Source of the DNA: an uncultured Bacteroidales bacterium
Lineage (GTDB): Bacteria > Bacteroidota > Bacteroidia > Bacteroidales > Paludibacteraceae
DNA: 64,000 nucleotides
Direction: 5' to 3'
Assembly (NCBI GenBank): GCA_934692905.1
Contig: CAKUUM010000004.1
Coordinates: 1-64,000 of the forward strand
The notes under the pieces are model-generated. The model did not search any database. It was not told the origin of the DNA and saw only the letters and a list, made by a program, of their open reading frames with translations. The translations under genes were made by a program, and so were the position numbers. Position 1 is the first letter of the stretch. Each line of letters opens with the position of its first letter. This document shows, piece after piece, positions 42,352-51,749 of the stretch.

Positions 42352-42700
42352 GTAATTACCGTATAATTAACCACGAATTTTGCTCCATTAAAGCCATGCA
42401 GACCCATTAAAATTCTCCGTTAATAGCCGTGTAATTGACCGTTAATTTTCTCCATAAACATATAATTACCGTGTAATTAACCATTAATTTTGCTCCGCAT
42501 TGGCTGTTTATATTTTATAATAATTACTCGTTTATGAATGGTTTATCCGTTGCCTATCCCTTGCGTATGGGTTGCCTATCCCTTGCTGTTTGAATCGATT
42601 AATAAACGATAACATCCAAGGACGGGCTCCGCTAATTGCCGCGTAAGTCATAAGCCTCCATTAATTGCCGTTAATCAGTCGTCAATTATTCTCCATTAAA
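42352..42700. repeat. Block of several 11-bp-phased repeat arrays
   Basis: This gap between susD and the DUF4623-like gene holds no gene. AATT/AAT starts at 42354, 42365, 42376; 42422, 42433, 42444; and 42464, 42475, 42486, three arrays of the form TAATTACCGTG-TAATTAACCA-TTAATTTTG. TTGC starts at 42550, 42561, 42572 and 42583. CCGTTAAT-type words continue to about 42690. The gap is 530 bp, long for an operon interior. Confidence 0.85.
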
Positions 42701-42810
42701 GCCCATTAAAAACAGAGTATGACACCTTGATGTCGTATTGCTATCCTCCCAATAAAGTCTCAATTTTTTGTCGAGACCTTATCGGGGGTATATAGGGAGT
42801 CATTAGGGGG

Positions 42811-44646
42811 CTACTGCCACTCCTTGGTTTGGGTGAGGGTGTAGCCCTTGTTTTTGTAGAGGGTGATTTGACCTGACGGCACGGGATTGACATAGTTGCG
42901 TGCGACAGGCATTTCACGTGCACCCTCCGTATTACGAAGAATATAACCTTCCTTGATCGTTGCATCTGCCGTGGCTGTAGCCATATTGTCCGCATCCGCC
43001 TTTACGAGCACTATTTCAGGGTCAATACCTTGGTAGTTATCCTTGTTGATATACGCACCATAGCGTATGTCGGGATTACAGCCATTGTAGAGATAGCCTA
43101 ACCGATACCAACGCTTCAGGTCGTTGAGGCGGAAGCCTTCCATACACAACTCCACACGGCGTTCACGACGGATTTCCCAAAGGATAGCATCTATCGGTCC
43201 CCCATCCTTTGTCCGGTCGCCAGGGTAGTATTGAGGATTGTACTCCAACTCTGTATATTTGGGGTCGATATATGTTATTCCATTCACCGCAGGCTGATTG
43301 CCGGCAACCACTTGCAGGGCAGGTAGATTAACATCAGCACGAGCACGAATCATGTTGATGGAACGGTCAAGTTCTGTGTTTGAGAACGGATAAGATGCAT
43401 TAATCAGATGAAGTTCGTAAGCCGCTTCTGCGTAATTGAGCAAGACTTCTGCGTAACGCAAACAAGGTGCGTCGGTGACATTCTTCGAACCTGACCATGT
43501 GGCTTCAGGAGTGGAAGCACGGTCATCATCCATAAACTTATTCCATGAATAGCCTGTGAGCGCATAGTTAAATGGCTTTGTATCCGTACCTTTCAGATAA
43601 AAATGAGGACGGATACACATAGTGAGACGCGGGTCACGGTTATTAAAGAACTCTGCTTCTGTTTTCGGAATAAAGAAGGGGTCCTTTACACCAAGAGGCA
43701 GTCCGTCGGCGGTGAGGAAAGACTCGGCGAGGGATTTGCTGAGACCCGCCTGCGCCTCGGTGAAGGAGTACGTGAGCGTGGAGTGCGCCAGTACGCCGTC
43801 TTCGTAGTGACGGTACATGATGACTTCAGGATTGTCGGCGAGGTCCTCGCTGACGAACAGCGACTTGTAGGAGGGCGCAATGGAGTATTTGCCCGAGTTC
43901 ATGACGAGCAGGGCGGCATCGCGTGCGGCAACCAGGCACTGCTCTGCCATGTCGAGGTCGATATTATGATACTTGAGGAACGTACCCTCGCGGAGCAGAT
44001 AGCGGGATGCTATGGCTGCCACCACATAACGGTTGATTTGCTGCGCCCCATCGTTCTCGCGGACACTATCCATGGCATAGCGGAAGTCCTCGAGGATACG
44101 CGCGTCCACGTAGGTACGGGGGTCGCGGTCCTTGTAGAGGTAGTCCATGTCCTCCTTTTTGCTGCTCGCCACAGGCACACGGTCGAACCAAGGCACATCG
44201 CCGTAGGTGAAGGTGAGGTTGCTGTAGTAGCAGGCACGGAAGAAACGTGCCACCCCGCGCCAGTGGTTCTTGGTAGCCGCGTTGGCATCAATACGGTCGA
44301 TATTCTCGAGCACATAGTTCGCCCTGCGGATATTGGAGAACGACCACGAGCCGTCGGACACAGGCACTGCCTCGGGACGGAGGTTGAGTTGCTGCTTGTC
44401 GGAGGCAAAGTCGTCGTTGTTGGTCTGCCCCATGAGGAACGGTCCGTGGGATGTGCCCGTGCCATAGCCCGAGAAGACAGAGGTGTAGAAGCCGTACATA
44501 TAGGTACGTGTCTGGTCCTCGTTTTGCCAGAACTCGGCATCGGTGAAGTCGTCGTAGGCAGGCTGATTGAGGAAGTCTTCGCAGCCCGTGAACGTCAGCG
44601 AAGAAGCGGCGAGGAGGAGCGAAAGGATTATATGATTATTCTTCAT
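42811..44646 (-). CDS. SusD/RagB-family surface glycan-binding lipoprotein
   Basis: The 611-aa protein has a lipobox (FTGC, Cys22) and the start typical of SusD: CEDFLNQPAYDDFTDAEFW. The TPR-like helical core and the RagB C-terminal part (RRERRVELCMEGFRLNDLKRW, NKGYTLTQTKEWQ) are both present. It caps the SusC pore 19 nt upstream and delivers glycan to it. The ligand is inferred from neighbours to be peptidoglycan fragments. Confidence 0.95.
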   Translation of the reverse strand: MKNNHIILSLLLAASSLTFTGCEDFLNQPAYDDFTDAEFWQNEDQTRTYMYGFYTSVFSGYGTGTSHGPFLMGQTNNDDFASDKQQLNLRPEAVPVSDGSWSFSNIRRANYVLENIDRIDANAATKNHWRGVARFFRACYYSNLTFTYGDVPWFDRVPVASSKKEDMDYLYKDRDPRTYVDARILEDFRYAMDSVRENDGAQQINRYVVAAIASRYLLREGTFLKYHNIDLDMAEQCLVAARDAALLVMNSGKYSIAPSYKSLFVSEDLADNPEVIMYRHYEDGVLAHSTLTYSFTEAQAGLSKSLAESFLTADGLPLGVKDPFFIPKTEAEFFNNRDPRLTMCIRPHFYLKGTDTKPFNYALTGYSWNKFMDDDRASTPEATWSGSKNVTDAPCLRYAEVLLNYAEAAYELHLINASYPFSNTELDRSINMIRARADVNLPALQVVAGNQPAVNGITYIDPKYTELEYNPQYYPGDRTKDGGPIDAILWEIRRERRVELCMEGFRLNDLKRWYRLGYLYNGCNPDIRYGAYINKDNYQGIDPEIVLVKADADNMATATADATIKEGYILRNTEGAREMPVARNYVNPVPSGQITLYKNKGYTLTQTKEWQ

Positions 44647-44665
44647 AAGTCATTAGTATATAATA

Positions 44666-47600
44666 TTATAACGAGATTTGGAGACCACAACTGAGTTGGC
44701 GTGTGAAGGGGTAGATACGTCCCCATCCCATGGCTCCGCCGTCGCCGGTAGAGGTGTCGGTCTCCGGGTCGATGGGCAGGTCGCCGAGATGGTCGAACTC
44801 ACATACGTTCTCGGCACTGAAATAGATGCGGAACTTGGAGAAGTGCATCTTGCGGAGTGCCTTTTCGGGCAGGCTGTAACCGAGGGTGATGTTCTTGAGA
44901 CGCAGGTAACTCATGTCGAGGAGGTAGCGCGTCTGGCAGAGGAAGTTGAAGGCTGCCGCCGAATACTGCCCGGGTTGGTTGGTCTCGGTGAGACGGGGAT
45001 AGAAAGCATCGGTGTGGTCGGGCTTCCAGTAGTCGGTCTGGTGGGCATAGTAGGTGCCCTCGGAGAAGTTCCATCCGGGTATCATCATAGTGCCCGTAGC
45101 CCAGTATTGACGCGAGCCGACGCCTTGGAAGAGCAGGTTGAGGTCCACGCCGTACCAGTCGATACCAATCTTGAAGTTGTACTCATAGCGCGGAGTGGTG
45201 TTGCCGATACGACGCCAATCGCCCGGGTTGGCAGCGGTCTTGTCGCCCCACGTGATTTCACCGTCACCGTCGAGGTCCATATACTTGACATCACCGGGAC
45301 TGTACTTGTAGCCGTAGCCGTTCATCTTCTCGAAGTAGGACTGCGAGGCGATGCCGTCCACGAGGGTGCCGTCGGCATTGAAATCGTCCTCTTGGAAGAG
45401 GCGGTCGGTGGTGAAGCCCCATATCTCACCATAGATTTTGCCCTCGTAGTTGCTGCCATCGAGGACGGAAGTGTTCTTGCGGGGGTGCTTGGTGACGATG
45501 GTAAGAGCGTCGGAGAGGTTGGCGGTCAGGTTGAGGCGCAATCCGTTGGAGAAGCGGTGGTGGTAGTCGAGAGAGAGTTCCCAACCGTTGGTGGTGAGTT
45601 GGGCAGCGTTCTCGTAGGGTGCGGTGGCTCCGAAAGTGCTCGGGACTTCGGTGCCGCCCACTACCATGCCGTCGTTGATACGGCGATAGAGGTCGAAACT
45701 GACACCTAGGTCGTCGTTGAAGAAACGAGTATCGATACCAAGGTTCATGGTCTTAATGGTCTCCCATGTGAAACCGTCGGCAATGGCGGTAGGCAGAGAG
45801 AAAGTCAACATGTTGGTGGAGCCGACAATCCAGCCGCTGTTGTAGGAACTCATGATGGCACGGAAACGGTTGTTGCCAATATCCTGGTTGCCGATAGAAC
45901 CGTACGAGCCGCGAATCTTGAAGAAACTCCACCACGGGTTGAGGACATCCCAGAAGTTCTCCTCGCTTGCCACCCAACCGAGTGAAGCAGACGGGAAGAA
46001 GCCCCAACGCTGGTCGGCGGGGAAACGCGAGGAACCGTCGAAACGTCCGTTCAACTCAACGAGGTAACGGTTGCGGTAAGCATAGTTGGCACGCGCAAAG
46101 AAGCCCATGATTGCCCATGAGGTGTGGTTGCCGTAGATGAAGTTCTCGCCCGTGGCAAGGGAGATTTCCGCCTTGTTCTGGTCGAGGAGGTCGCGCTTCT
46201 CGGCGTTGACGTAGTCCACCTCCTTGTACTCGATATTCATACCCGCAAAGACATTGAAGCTGTGGGCATCGTTCCATGTGTGTTTGTAGCGAAGGACGGC
46301 GTTGCCCGCATGGTAGTTGCGTTGGTAGATATACTTGTCAATCTTGTTGCGCGAAGTGGCGGCCCAGTTGTCCACCAATTGCATGCTGCCGCTCCAGAAA
46401 TCCCAACCGCCAACAGTGCCACCGCGCTGGGTGATGCTTTGGTTGTCAAGGTTGTAGGTGTAATCAAGGTCGAGGGTCAGGTCGGGTATGCCGAGCGTGA
46501 AAGTAGCCCCTACGGACATACGCATATAGTCCTTGATGTTGCTGTTCATATTCGCCGCAGCGGTCTCAGTGACCGAGTTGCGGAATGGGTGTCCCTCGTA
46601 GGTGCCGTAAGGCATGATAGCAGGCCAACGGTATAGATAGTAGAGAGCATCGTAATTAGATGTGCCGTAGTTGAAAGGCGTCTCAAGGTCGGTACGCGTG
46701 TAGAGTGCCTTACTGCGAACATGAAGCCATGGCTTGATTTCGGTGTCTGTGGAGAAATTCACCGAGTAACGGTCATATTGGTCAGGGTTGACCTTCACGA
46801 CACCGCCTTGCCCCATATAACTGAGACCCATATAATAGTTGGTCTTGCCCGCCGTGCCGCTGAAACTGAGGTTGTGCTGCTGCGAGAAGGAGAAGTCCTT
46901 GATATACTCGTCGGCAGCGTTCCAACCGCGGTAGAAATGCGGGGTGCCGGACTTGATGACAAAGTCACGCCCCTCCACCATCTCGGGCCCGAGGTTCTGG
47001 CTGCCGTACATACGGTTCCACTCTTTCATATTCTCGATGTCCTCGGCATCCCATACCAACCCGCAAGCGTTGGCAAAGACCGTGGTACCCGGAGTACGAC
47101 GCTGACGTGCCTCAAGAGCCATCTCCGCACCGATATACGACTTTGCCACCTCGGGCAGTGCCGTCGGGGTTGCCCACGAGAAATTGTTGGAGTAGTTGAC
47201 CGTGAACTTGGACTGCGCACCTGCACCCGATTTGGTGGTAATCAGTATCACGCCAAAAGCAGCACGTGTACCGTAGATACTGGATGATGCCGCGTCTTTC
47301 AGCACGGAAATGTCCTGAATATCATCGGCATTGACCATAGATATGTCGCTAATCTCCACACCGTCCACAAGGATAAGCGGCTGGCTGGCATCGTTGCCCT
47401 CGTTGAGCAGAGTGCCGACCGCACCACGGATACGGAACTTAGGCGTGTCGCCCAATCGTCCTGACGACTGGGTGATGGTCAGACCGGGAACGGCACCTTG
47501 CAGACCCGTACCCACGTTGGCGATAGGACGTCCCTCCAACTGGTCTTCTACGCTCACAGACCCCACGGCACCCGTCAGGTTGGCTTTGCGCTGGGTGTCG

Positions 47601-47914
47601 TAGCCGACTACGACCACCTCGTCGAGCATCTTGTTGTCCTCGCGCAACGTGACATTGATAACGGTGCGCTGATTGACGGATTCGGTAAGGGTGTTGTAGC
47701 CGATATAGGAGAAGCGCAGTTGCGCATCGGCAGCCGCCTCTATGACATAAGCACCATCGAAATCAGTGATGGTACCCGTGGTGGTGCCTACCACCAGCAC
47801 ACTAACACCTATCAGGGGTTCGCCTGCGCCGTCAGTGACCTTGCCGGTAATAGTAGCAGCATTGGCTACACAGAGGGTAGCCAATGCCAATAGTATGGTT
47901 GCTAATCGTTTCAT
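44666..47914 (-). CDS. SusC/RagA-family TonB-dependent transporter
   Basis: The 1082-aa outer-membrane protein has a signal peptide, a carboxypeptidase-like D2 domain (ITGKVTDGAGEPLIGVSVLV), the SusC signature box (LDEVVVVGYDTQRKANLTGAVG), a plug with ILVDGVEISDISMVNADDI and a 22-strand barrel ending RQLSCGLQISL. It imports oligosaccharides with SusD. Its start overlaps the stop of the giant amidase gene by 4 nt, which ties amidase and importer together in one transcript. That coupling is the best evidence that the transported ligand comes from peptidoglycan. Confidence 0.96.
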   Translation of the reverse strand: MKRLATILLALATLCVANAATITGKVTDGAGEPLIGVSVLVVGTTTGTITDFDGAYVIEAAADAQLRFSYIGYNTLTESVNQRTVINVTLREDNKMLDEVVVVGYDTQRKANLTGAVGSVSVEDQLEGRPIANVGTGLQGAVPGLTITQSSGRLGDTPKFRIRGAVGTLLNEGNDASQPLILVDGVEISDISMVNADDIQDISVLKDAASSSIYGTRAAFGVILITTKSGAGAQSKFTVNYSNNFSWATPTALPEVAKSYIGAEMALEARQRRTPGTTVFANACGLVWDAEDIENMKEWNRMYGSQNLGPEMVEGRDFVIKSGTPHFYRGWNAADEYIKDFSFSQQHNLSFSGTAGKTNYYMGLSYMGQGGVVKVNPDQYDRYSVNFSTDTEIKPWLHVRSKALYTRTDLETPFNYGTSNYDALYYLYRWPAIMPYGTYEGHPFRNSVTETAAANMNSNIKDYMRMSVGATFTLGIPDLTLDLDYTYNLDNQSITQRGGTVGGWDFWSGSMQLVDNWAATSRNKIDKYIYQRNYHAGNAVLRYKHTWNDAHSFNVFAGMNIEYKEVDYVNAEKRDLLDQNKAEISLATGENFIYGNHTSWAIMGFFARANYAYRNRYLVELNGRFDGSSRFPADQRWGFFPSASLGWVASEENFWDVLNPWWSFFKIRGSYGSIGNQDIGNNRFRAIMSSYNSGWIVGSTNMLTFSLPTAIADGFTWETIKTMNLGIDTRFFNDDLGVSFDLYRRINDGMVVGGTEVPSTFGATAPYENAAQLTTNGWELSLDYHHRFSNGLRLNLTANLSDALTIVTKHPRKNTSVLDGSNYEGKIYGEIWGFTTDRLFQEDDFNADGTLVDGIASQSYFEKMNGYGYKYSPGDVKYMDLDGDGEITWGDKTAANPGDWRRIGNTTPRYEYNFKIGIDWYGVDLNLLFQGVGSRQYWATGTMMIPGWNFSEGTYYAHQTDYWKPDHTDAFYPRLTETNQPGQYSAAAFNFLCQTRYLLDMSYLRLKNITLGYSLPEKALRKMHFSKFRIYFSAENVCEFDHLGDLPIDPETDTSTGDGGAMGWGRIYPFTRQLSCGLQISL

Positions 47915-50900
47915 TTGATTACTTTCTTGCCGTTAATGATGTACATGCCTGCAGGCAGGCGGCTATCGTCGGTGCCCAGGTACTGCCCCGTGACGGTGTA
48001 GATGCCCTGGCGCATGGCGGGTGTGGTGTCTGCATTCACCTCATCAACCCCCATCGGGAAAATATCACTGCGTACAGGTACGCGTGTTGTGTAGGTGTTG
48101 TTGGTGTTAGGCAGGGCATAGACCATCAAGCGCTCATTGGAGTTGGAGACGATGTACAGGTTGCCTGCAGCATCAAAGTCCACGCCCATCGTATTGCCCT
48201 TGGTGTCCCACTCAATGATGCACTTTTCGGTGAGTGAGGGTGCACCCGTAGTCTCGTTGTAGATTACGTCCCATACCTTCACGGTACCTGCAGCGGCACC
48301 CATAGCAATCATATTGCCGTCTGCGCTGATACCCATACCGCCTTGGTGCGAACCGTCAATACCGTTGTTGGCAATATTGAAGTCTATCTCGCCCTTGGCG
48401 TTCACGTGAATGAGAGCAGGAATGGCAGCACTACTGTTGTAGCGGTACTGGCTCATAAAGAAGCCGCCACGCTGGTCGTAAGCCAACTCACCGCTACCAT
48501 TCTGCATGTGCGAACCCGTGTTGAGGTCGTTGAAGAACACTGCCGACGGCGTAGTGGTCCAAGGCAGTGCCTCTTGCTCGCCGATATTGTACTGGTTGAT
48601 ATTGCTATAAACGGTACCCATACTATTGTCGCGGTCGTAGGTGTAGAGCACTTCGTCCTTGCCCGTGCCGAGCACCACACAACTCATCACGGGGTTGGTG
48701 ATGACCTTCGAGCCCGACTTGATTTGTCCCGTGGACTTGCTGCGCTTGCCGCTGAAGACAGGCGTGAAAGCACTATCAGGCTTGGCAGGGTTCATCACAT
48801 ACACACCCGCCGAGCCAAAGGACGTGCTGGGAACAAACACATCGCCGTTGGGTGCTACCGTAGGACGTGCCAACGCAAATTGATAGTTAGATGCGGCTGC
48901 GTTTTCGCCCCACTCTACCTCACCTGTATATGCCTTGCCGCCTTGGTTGGTAACATCTGTCAGGTCGTTGCCCAATACGAACACACCCATCTCCGAGTTG
49001 CGGAACGATGGTGCCGTACCTTCGGAGCACTGACCGCCTACCGAGTTGCTGACATACACCCGTCCGAAATACGGGCTGGACGGCGTCTTGTCCACAGCCA
49101 CACCGCGTGCAGCATAGAACTGGAACACCTCGTCATCGGTGCTGACTTTGGCAGGATAAGCAATAGCGCGTGTCGAAGCCGTGATGCTGTAGTGGTCGAA
49201 CACCTTGCCTGTGAACGGATTAGCCACCTTGTGTACTCCCTTGCTTAAGGCACCTATCACGTGGGTATCCACTATCTCGTTGTCTTTCTCGATGGTGATG
49301 CTCACATTGGAAGCGTCCTCGTTGAGGCGGAAATAGAAGTTCGTGCCGTCGCAATCCAACTCACCCGCGTAGATGTTTGCTACCGGCGAAGACAACGACT
49401 GGAAGTGCTGCACACCCTCGCCGTCTGCCAGCACGATGATATGAATGGTATAGCCGTCCACCCAAGCCATCGTACTCATATACGCTGCCTCAGCCTCGCC
49501 GAGACCTGCCTCGGGGTATTGGTTGCTAACTTCTTGTGCCTTGTCCATACCCTCGGTAACGTCATACAGACGGAAGCCGACTTTTGCCTTGCCGTCGCTC
49601 ACAGGACGCGCCATATAGTAGTGCCCTGCATAGCAGAAGAAACTAACGCCCGCTATGTCGCAAACCTTGCCAAACGGGTCAATGGTCAGTTGCTTGCCGG
49701 TGTAGTCCGTACTGAATTCCCTTGTTGTCACCGTGGCTTTATCACCCTCGGCATCTGCATTATACTGAATATCACTGACGGCTTTGTCTCTGCCTAATAC
49801 ATATTGGCTGCACCATGCCGCACCACTGATAGCGAATGAGTTACCCCATACGTTGTCGCAATCGAACAATACTGTTGGGTTCTCCATCTTCTCGTCCCAC
49901 ATATAGAAAGTACCCTTGTCTGCCACCTTGCCTATCAAGTAGTTGTCAGCACTGAAGCCTATATCGCTCAGCACCACCCCTTCGGGCATCGGCAGGGCGG
50001 TCTCGCCTGTCATATCCGTGTTGTAGCACTTCACCACACCGCCAATCAGCATATAGCACTTGCCATTGCGGTACAGCGCACGTGTTACGCCTGCAGGGCA
50101 TACTGCTTTCTCACCCACTGCCTCAAACTCATAGTTATCCAATGCCATTGCATCGCTCTCCGCACACGGATAGTCCACTGCCTGCAGACGGATGTTCTTC
50201 AGTTGCATCTTCACACCGGCTATCTCCTCTGCCTTCACGGTCACGTTGGTCTCCAAAGTGCTGTATTTAGCCTTGCTTGCCACCACGCGGTAGTCGCCAG
50301 GCTCCAAGTCATAGAACGCAAACACGCCATTGTACCAGTCATCGGTCGTCTTCTCGGCAATCTTCGTATCGCCCTTATACAATTCCACTTTTGCACCATT
50401 CAACGGTAACCACTGGTCATCGCTGTTGGGCACATACACAAACTTCGGCTGGTTGAGCACATCCACCAACTCATTGCTTGACTTCACCCAACCGCTGATT
50501 GTAGCGGTCTGTGGCAACTCGCGCTTGAACCACTTGTGGAAGTGCTGGTACATACGCAGTGCCTCCAACTTGCAATAGTCATCATTGCACAGACGGTGTG
50601 TTTCGGGCGCATAGTCATGGAAAGACCCCTCGCTCAGGAACCCTGGCACTGTCAGCGGACGCAACACGCCCAATCCCATATCGTCCCCATAGAAACTCAA
50701 GTCGCCGCGCAGGATAGGTTTCGGACTCGTCCATACGGTCAGAGGGTTGGTTATCTGTATCTCACCGCTGCTGGCAGCCATCTGGTCGCTCTGTGCCACG
50801 GTCGGTTCGCCGGTTCTACCGTGATACAGCATCAGCAAATAGTTGGTCTGCGAGTTCAGCGCATTGGAGTGAATCGAGATAAAGTGGTCCACATTATTGG

Positions 50901-51714
50901 CATTCGCCTCCTCGGCAATCGCGCTCAGGTCACGGTCATCACCGTTCCTCAACTCCTCCAACTCCTCTGCCGTCGCATTCGGATAGTAACTCACATCGCG
51001 GTTACCCGACTTGTTCGTCGTGCGCGACATAATCACCGTCGCACCCGCTTTCTCCAGCATATCACGGAGTGCCAAACCCTTCACAAGGTTCGAGTTGCTC
51101 TCCCAGTAGCCTTTGGGGTTGGTCCACACCTCGGGTACAGGTATCGTCCATATACTGCGGTCGTTGGCATCATGTCCTCCGTGCCCGGGGTTGATATATA
51201 TCTTTATGCCCTTCAGCCCTGCCTCTTGCTGTGCCTCGCGGCGGGCTGCCAAACGCACTGCCTGACGCTTCTTCTCGGCTGCCAGACGCACATTCTCCGC
51301 CTCCACAAACACCTGCTGCTCCACCGTACTGAGGTCACGGGTGTCGCGCCCGTCTATACTGCGGGCGATATAACGGATATGGTCTATCTCGTCATGCCCC
51401 GTATAGAACTCCTGCATACCTGCCACATGGCGGTTGTCTATCCATTTCGGCGCATTCATACGCCCCATCGACTGCACGTGCTGTCCGGCTATGTCGCACA
51501 CAAACGTGCCATAACGTGCCGTAACATACACCAGGTGCTGCTCATCGGGCGACACGCTTGCCCAGAAATAACTGGCATCCTCGCCGTTAGGCGTCAGCAC
51601 ATAACTCTCGCCGTCACGTGTCACCACCATCTTCTGGTCCTGAATCGTAACGCTCGTTTTGGCAAAGGCAACCATCGCTGCCACCAGCCCTAAAAGAGTA
51701 AAAAATCTTCTCAT
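47911..51714 (-). CDS. Giant secreted N-acetylmuramoyl-L-alanine amidase
   Basis: The 1267-aa protein has a signal peptide (1-18), a short propeller-like part (about 20-130), then an Amidase_3 domain (about 172-395) with zinc ligands in YINPGHGGHDAND (His), WESNSNLVKG (Glu) and HFISIHSNA (His), and the catalytic Glu in GFLSEGSFHDYAPETHR. A carboxypeptidase-regulatory-like domain (about 430-505) and a 650-residue propeller region follow, ending GIYTVTGQYLGTDD and LPAGMYIINGKKVIK, a T9SS-like tail. It would strip stem peptides from peptidoglycan at the cell surface. Ordinary amidases are a third of this size. Confidence 0.9.
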   Translation of the reverse strand: MRRFFTLLGLVAAMVAFAKTSVTIQDQKMVVTRDGESYVLTPNGEDASYFWASVSPDEQHLVYVTARYGTFVCDIAGQHVQSMGRMNAPKWIDNRHVAGMQEFYTGHDEIDHIRYIARSIDGRDTRDLSTVEQQVFVEAENVRLAAEKKRQAVRLAARREAQQEAGLKGIKIYINPGHGGHDANDRSIWTIPVPEVWTNPKGYWESNSNLVKGLALRDMLEKAGATVIMSRTTNKSGNRDVSYYPNATAEELEELRNGDDRDLSAIAEEANANNVDHFISIHSNALNSQTNYLLMLYHGRTGEPTVAQSDQMAASSGEIQITNPLTVWTSPKPILRGDLSFYGDDMGLGVLRPLTVPGFLSEGSFHDYAPETHRLCNDDYCKLEALRMYQHFHKWFKRELPQTATISGWVKSSNELVDVLNQPKFVYVPNSDDQWLPLNGAKVELYKGDTKIAEKTTDDWYNGVFAFYDLEPGDYRVVASKAKYSTLETNVTVKAEEIAGVKMQLKNIRLQAVDYPCAESDAMALDNYEFEAVGEKAVCPAGVTRALYRNGKCYMLIGGVVKCYNTDMTGETALPMPEGVVLSDIGFSADNYLIGKVADKGTFYMWDEKMENPTVLFDCDNVWGNSFAISGAAWCSQYVLGRDKAVSDIQYNADAEGDKATVTTREFSTDYTGKQLTIDPFGKVCDIAGVSFFCYAGHYYMARPVSDGKAKVGFRLYDVTEGMDKAQEVSNQYPEAGLGEAEAAYMSTMAWVDGYTIHIIVLADGEGVQHFQSLSSPVANIYAGELDCDGTNFYFRLNEDASNVSITIEKDNEIVDTHVIGALSKGVHKVANPFTGKVFDHYSITASTRAIAYPAKVSTDDEVFQFYAARGVAVDKTPSSPYFGRVYVSNSVGGQCSEGTAPSFRNSEMGVFVLGNDLTDVTNQGGKAYTGEVEWGENAAASNYQFALARPTVAPNGDVFVPSTSFGSAGVYVMNPAKPDSAFTPVFSGKRSKSTGQIKSGSKVITNPVMSCVVLGTGKDEVLYTYDRDNSMGTVYSNINQYNIGEQEALPWTTTPSAVFFNDLNTGSHMQNGSGELAYDQRGGFFMSQYRYNSSAAIPALIHVNAKGEIDFNIANNGIDGSHQGGMGISADGNMIAMGAAAGTVKVWDVIYNETTGAPSLTEKCIIEWDTKGNTMGVDFDAAGNLYIVSNSNERLMVYALPNTNNTYTTRVPVRSDIFPMGVDEVNADTTPAMRQGIYTVTGQYLGTDDSRLPAGMYIINGKKVIK

Positions 51715-51749
51715 ACTGTTCGGTATTGGATTGTTAATATCTTTGTTTA

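Noticed and set aside
43603..44694. 363-aa plus-strand frame over susD
   Set aside because: Shadow of susD; no homology pattern.
50536..51693. 385-aa plus-strand frame over the amidase
   Set aside because: Antisense to the Amidase_3 domain; no recognisable motif or promoter.
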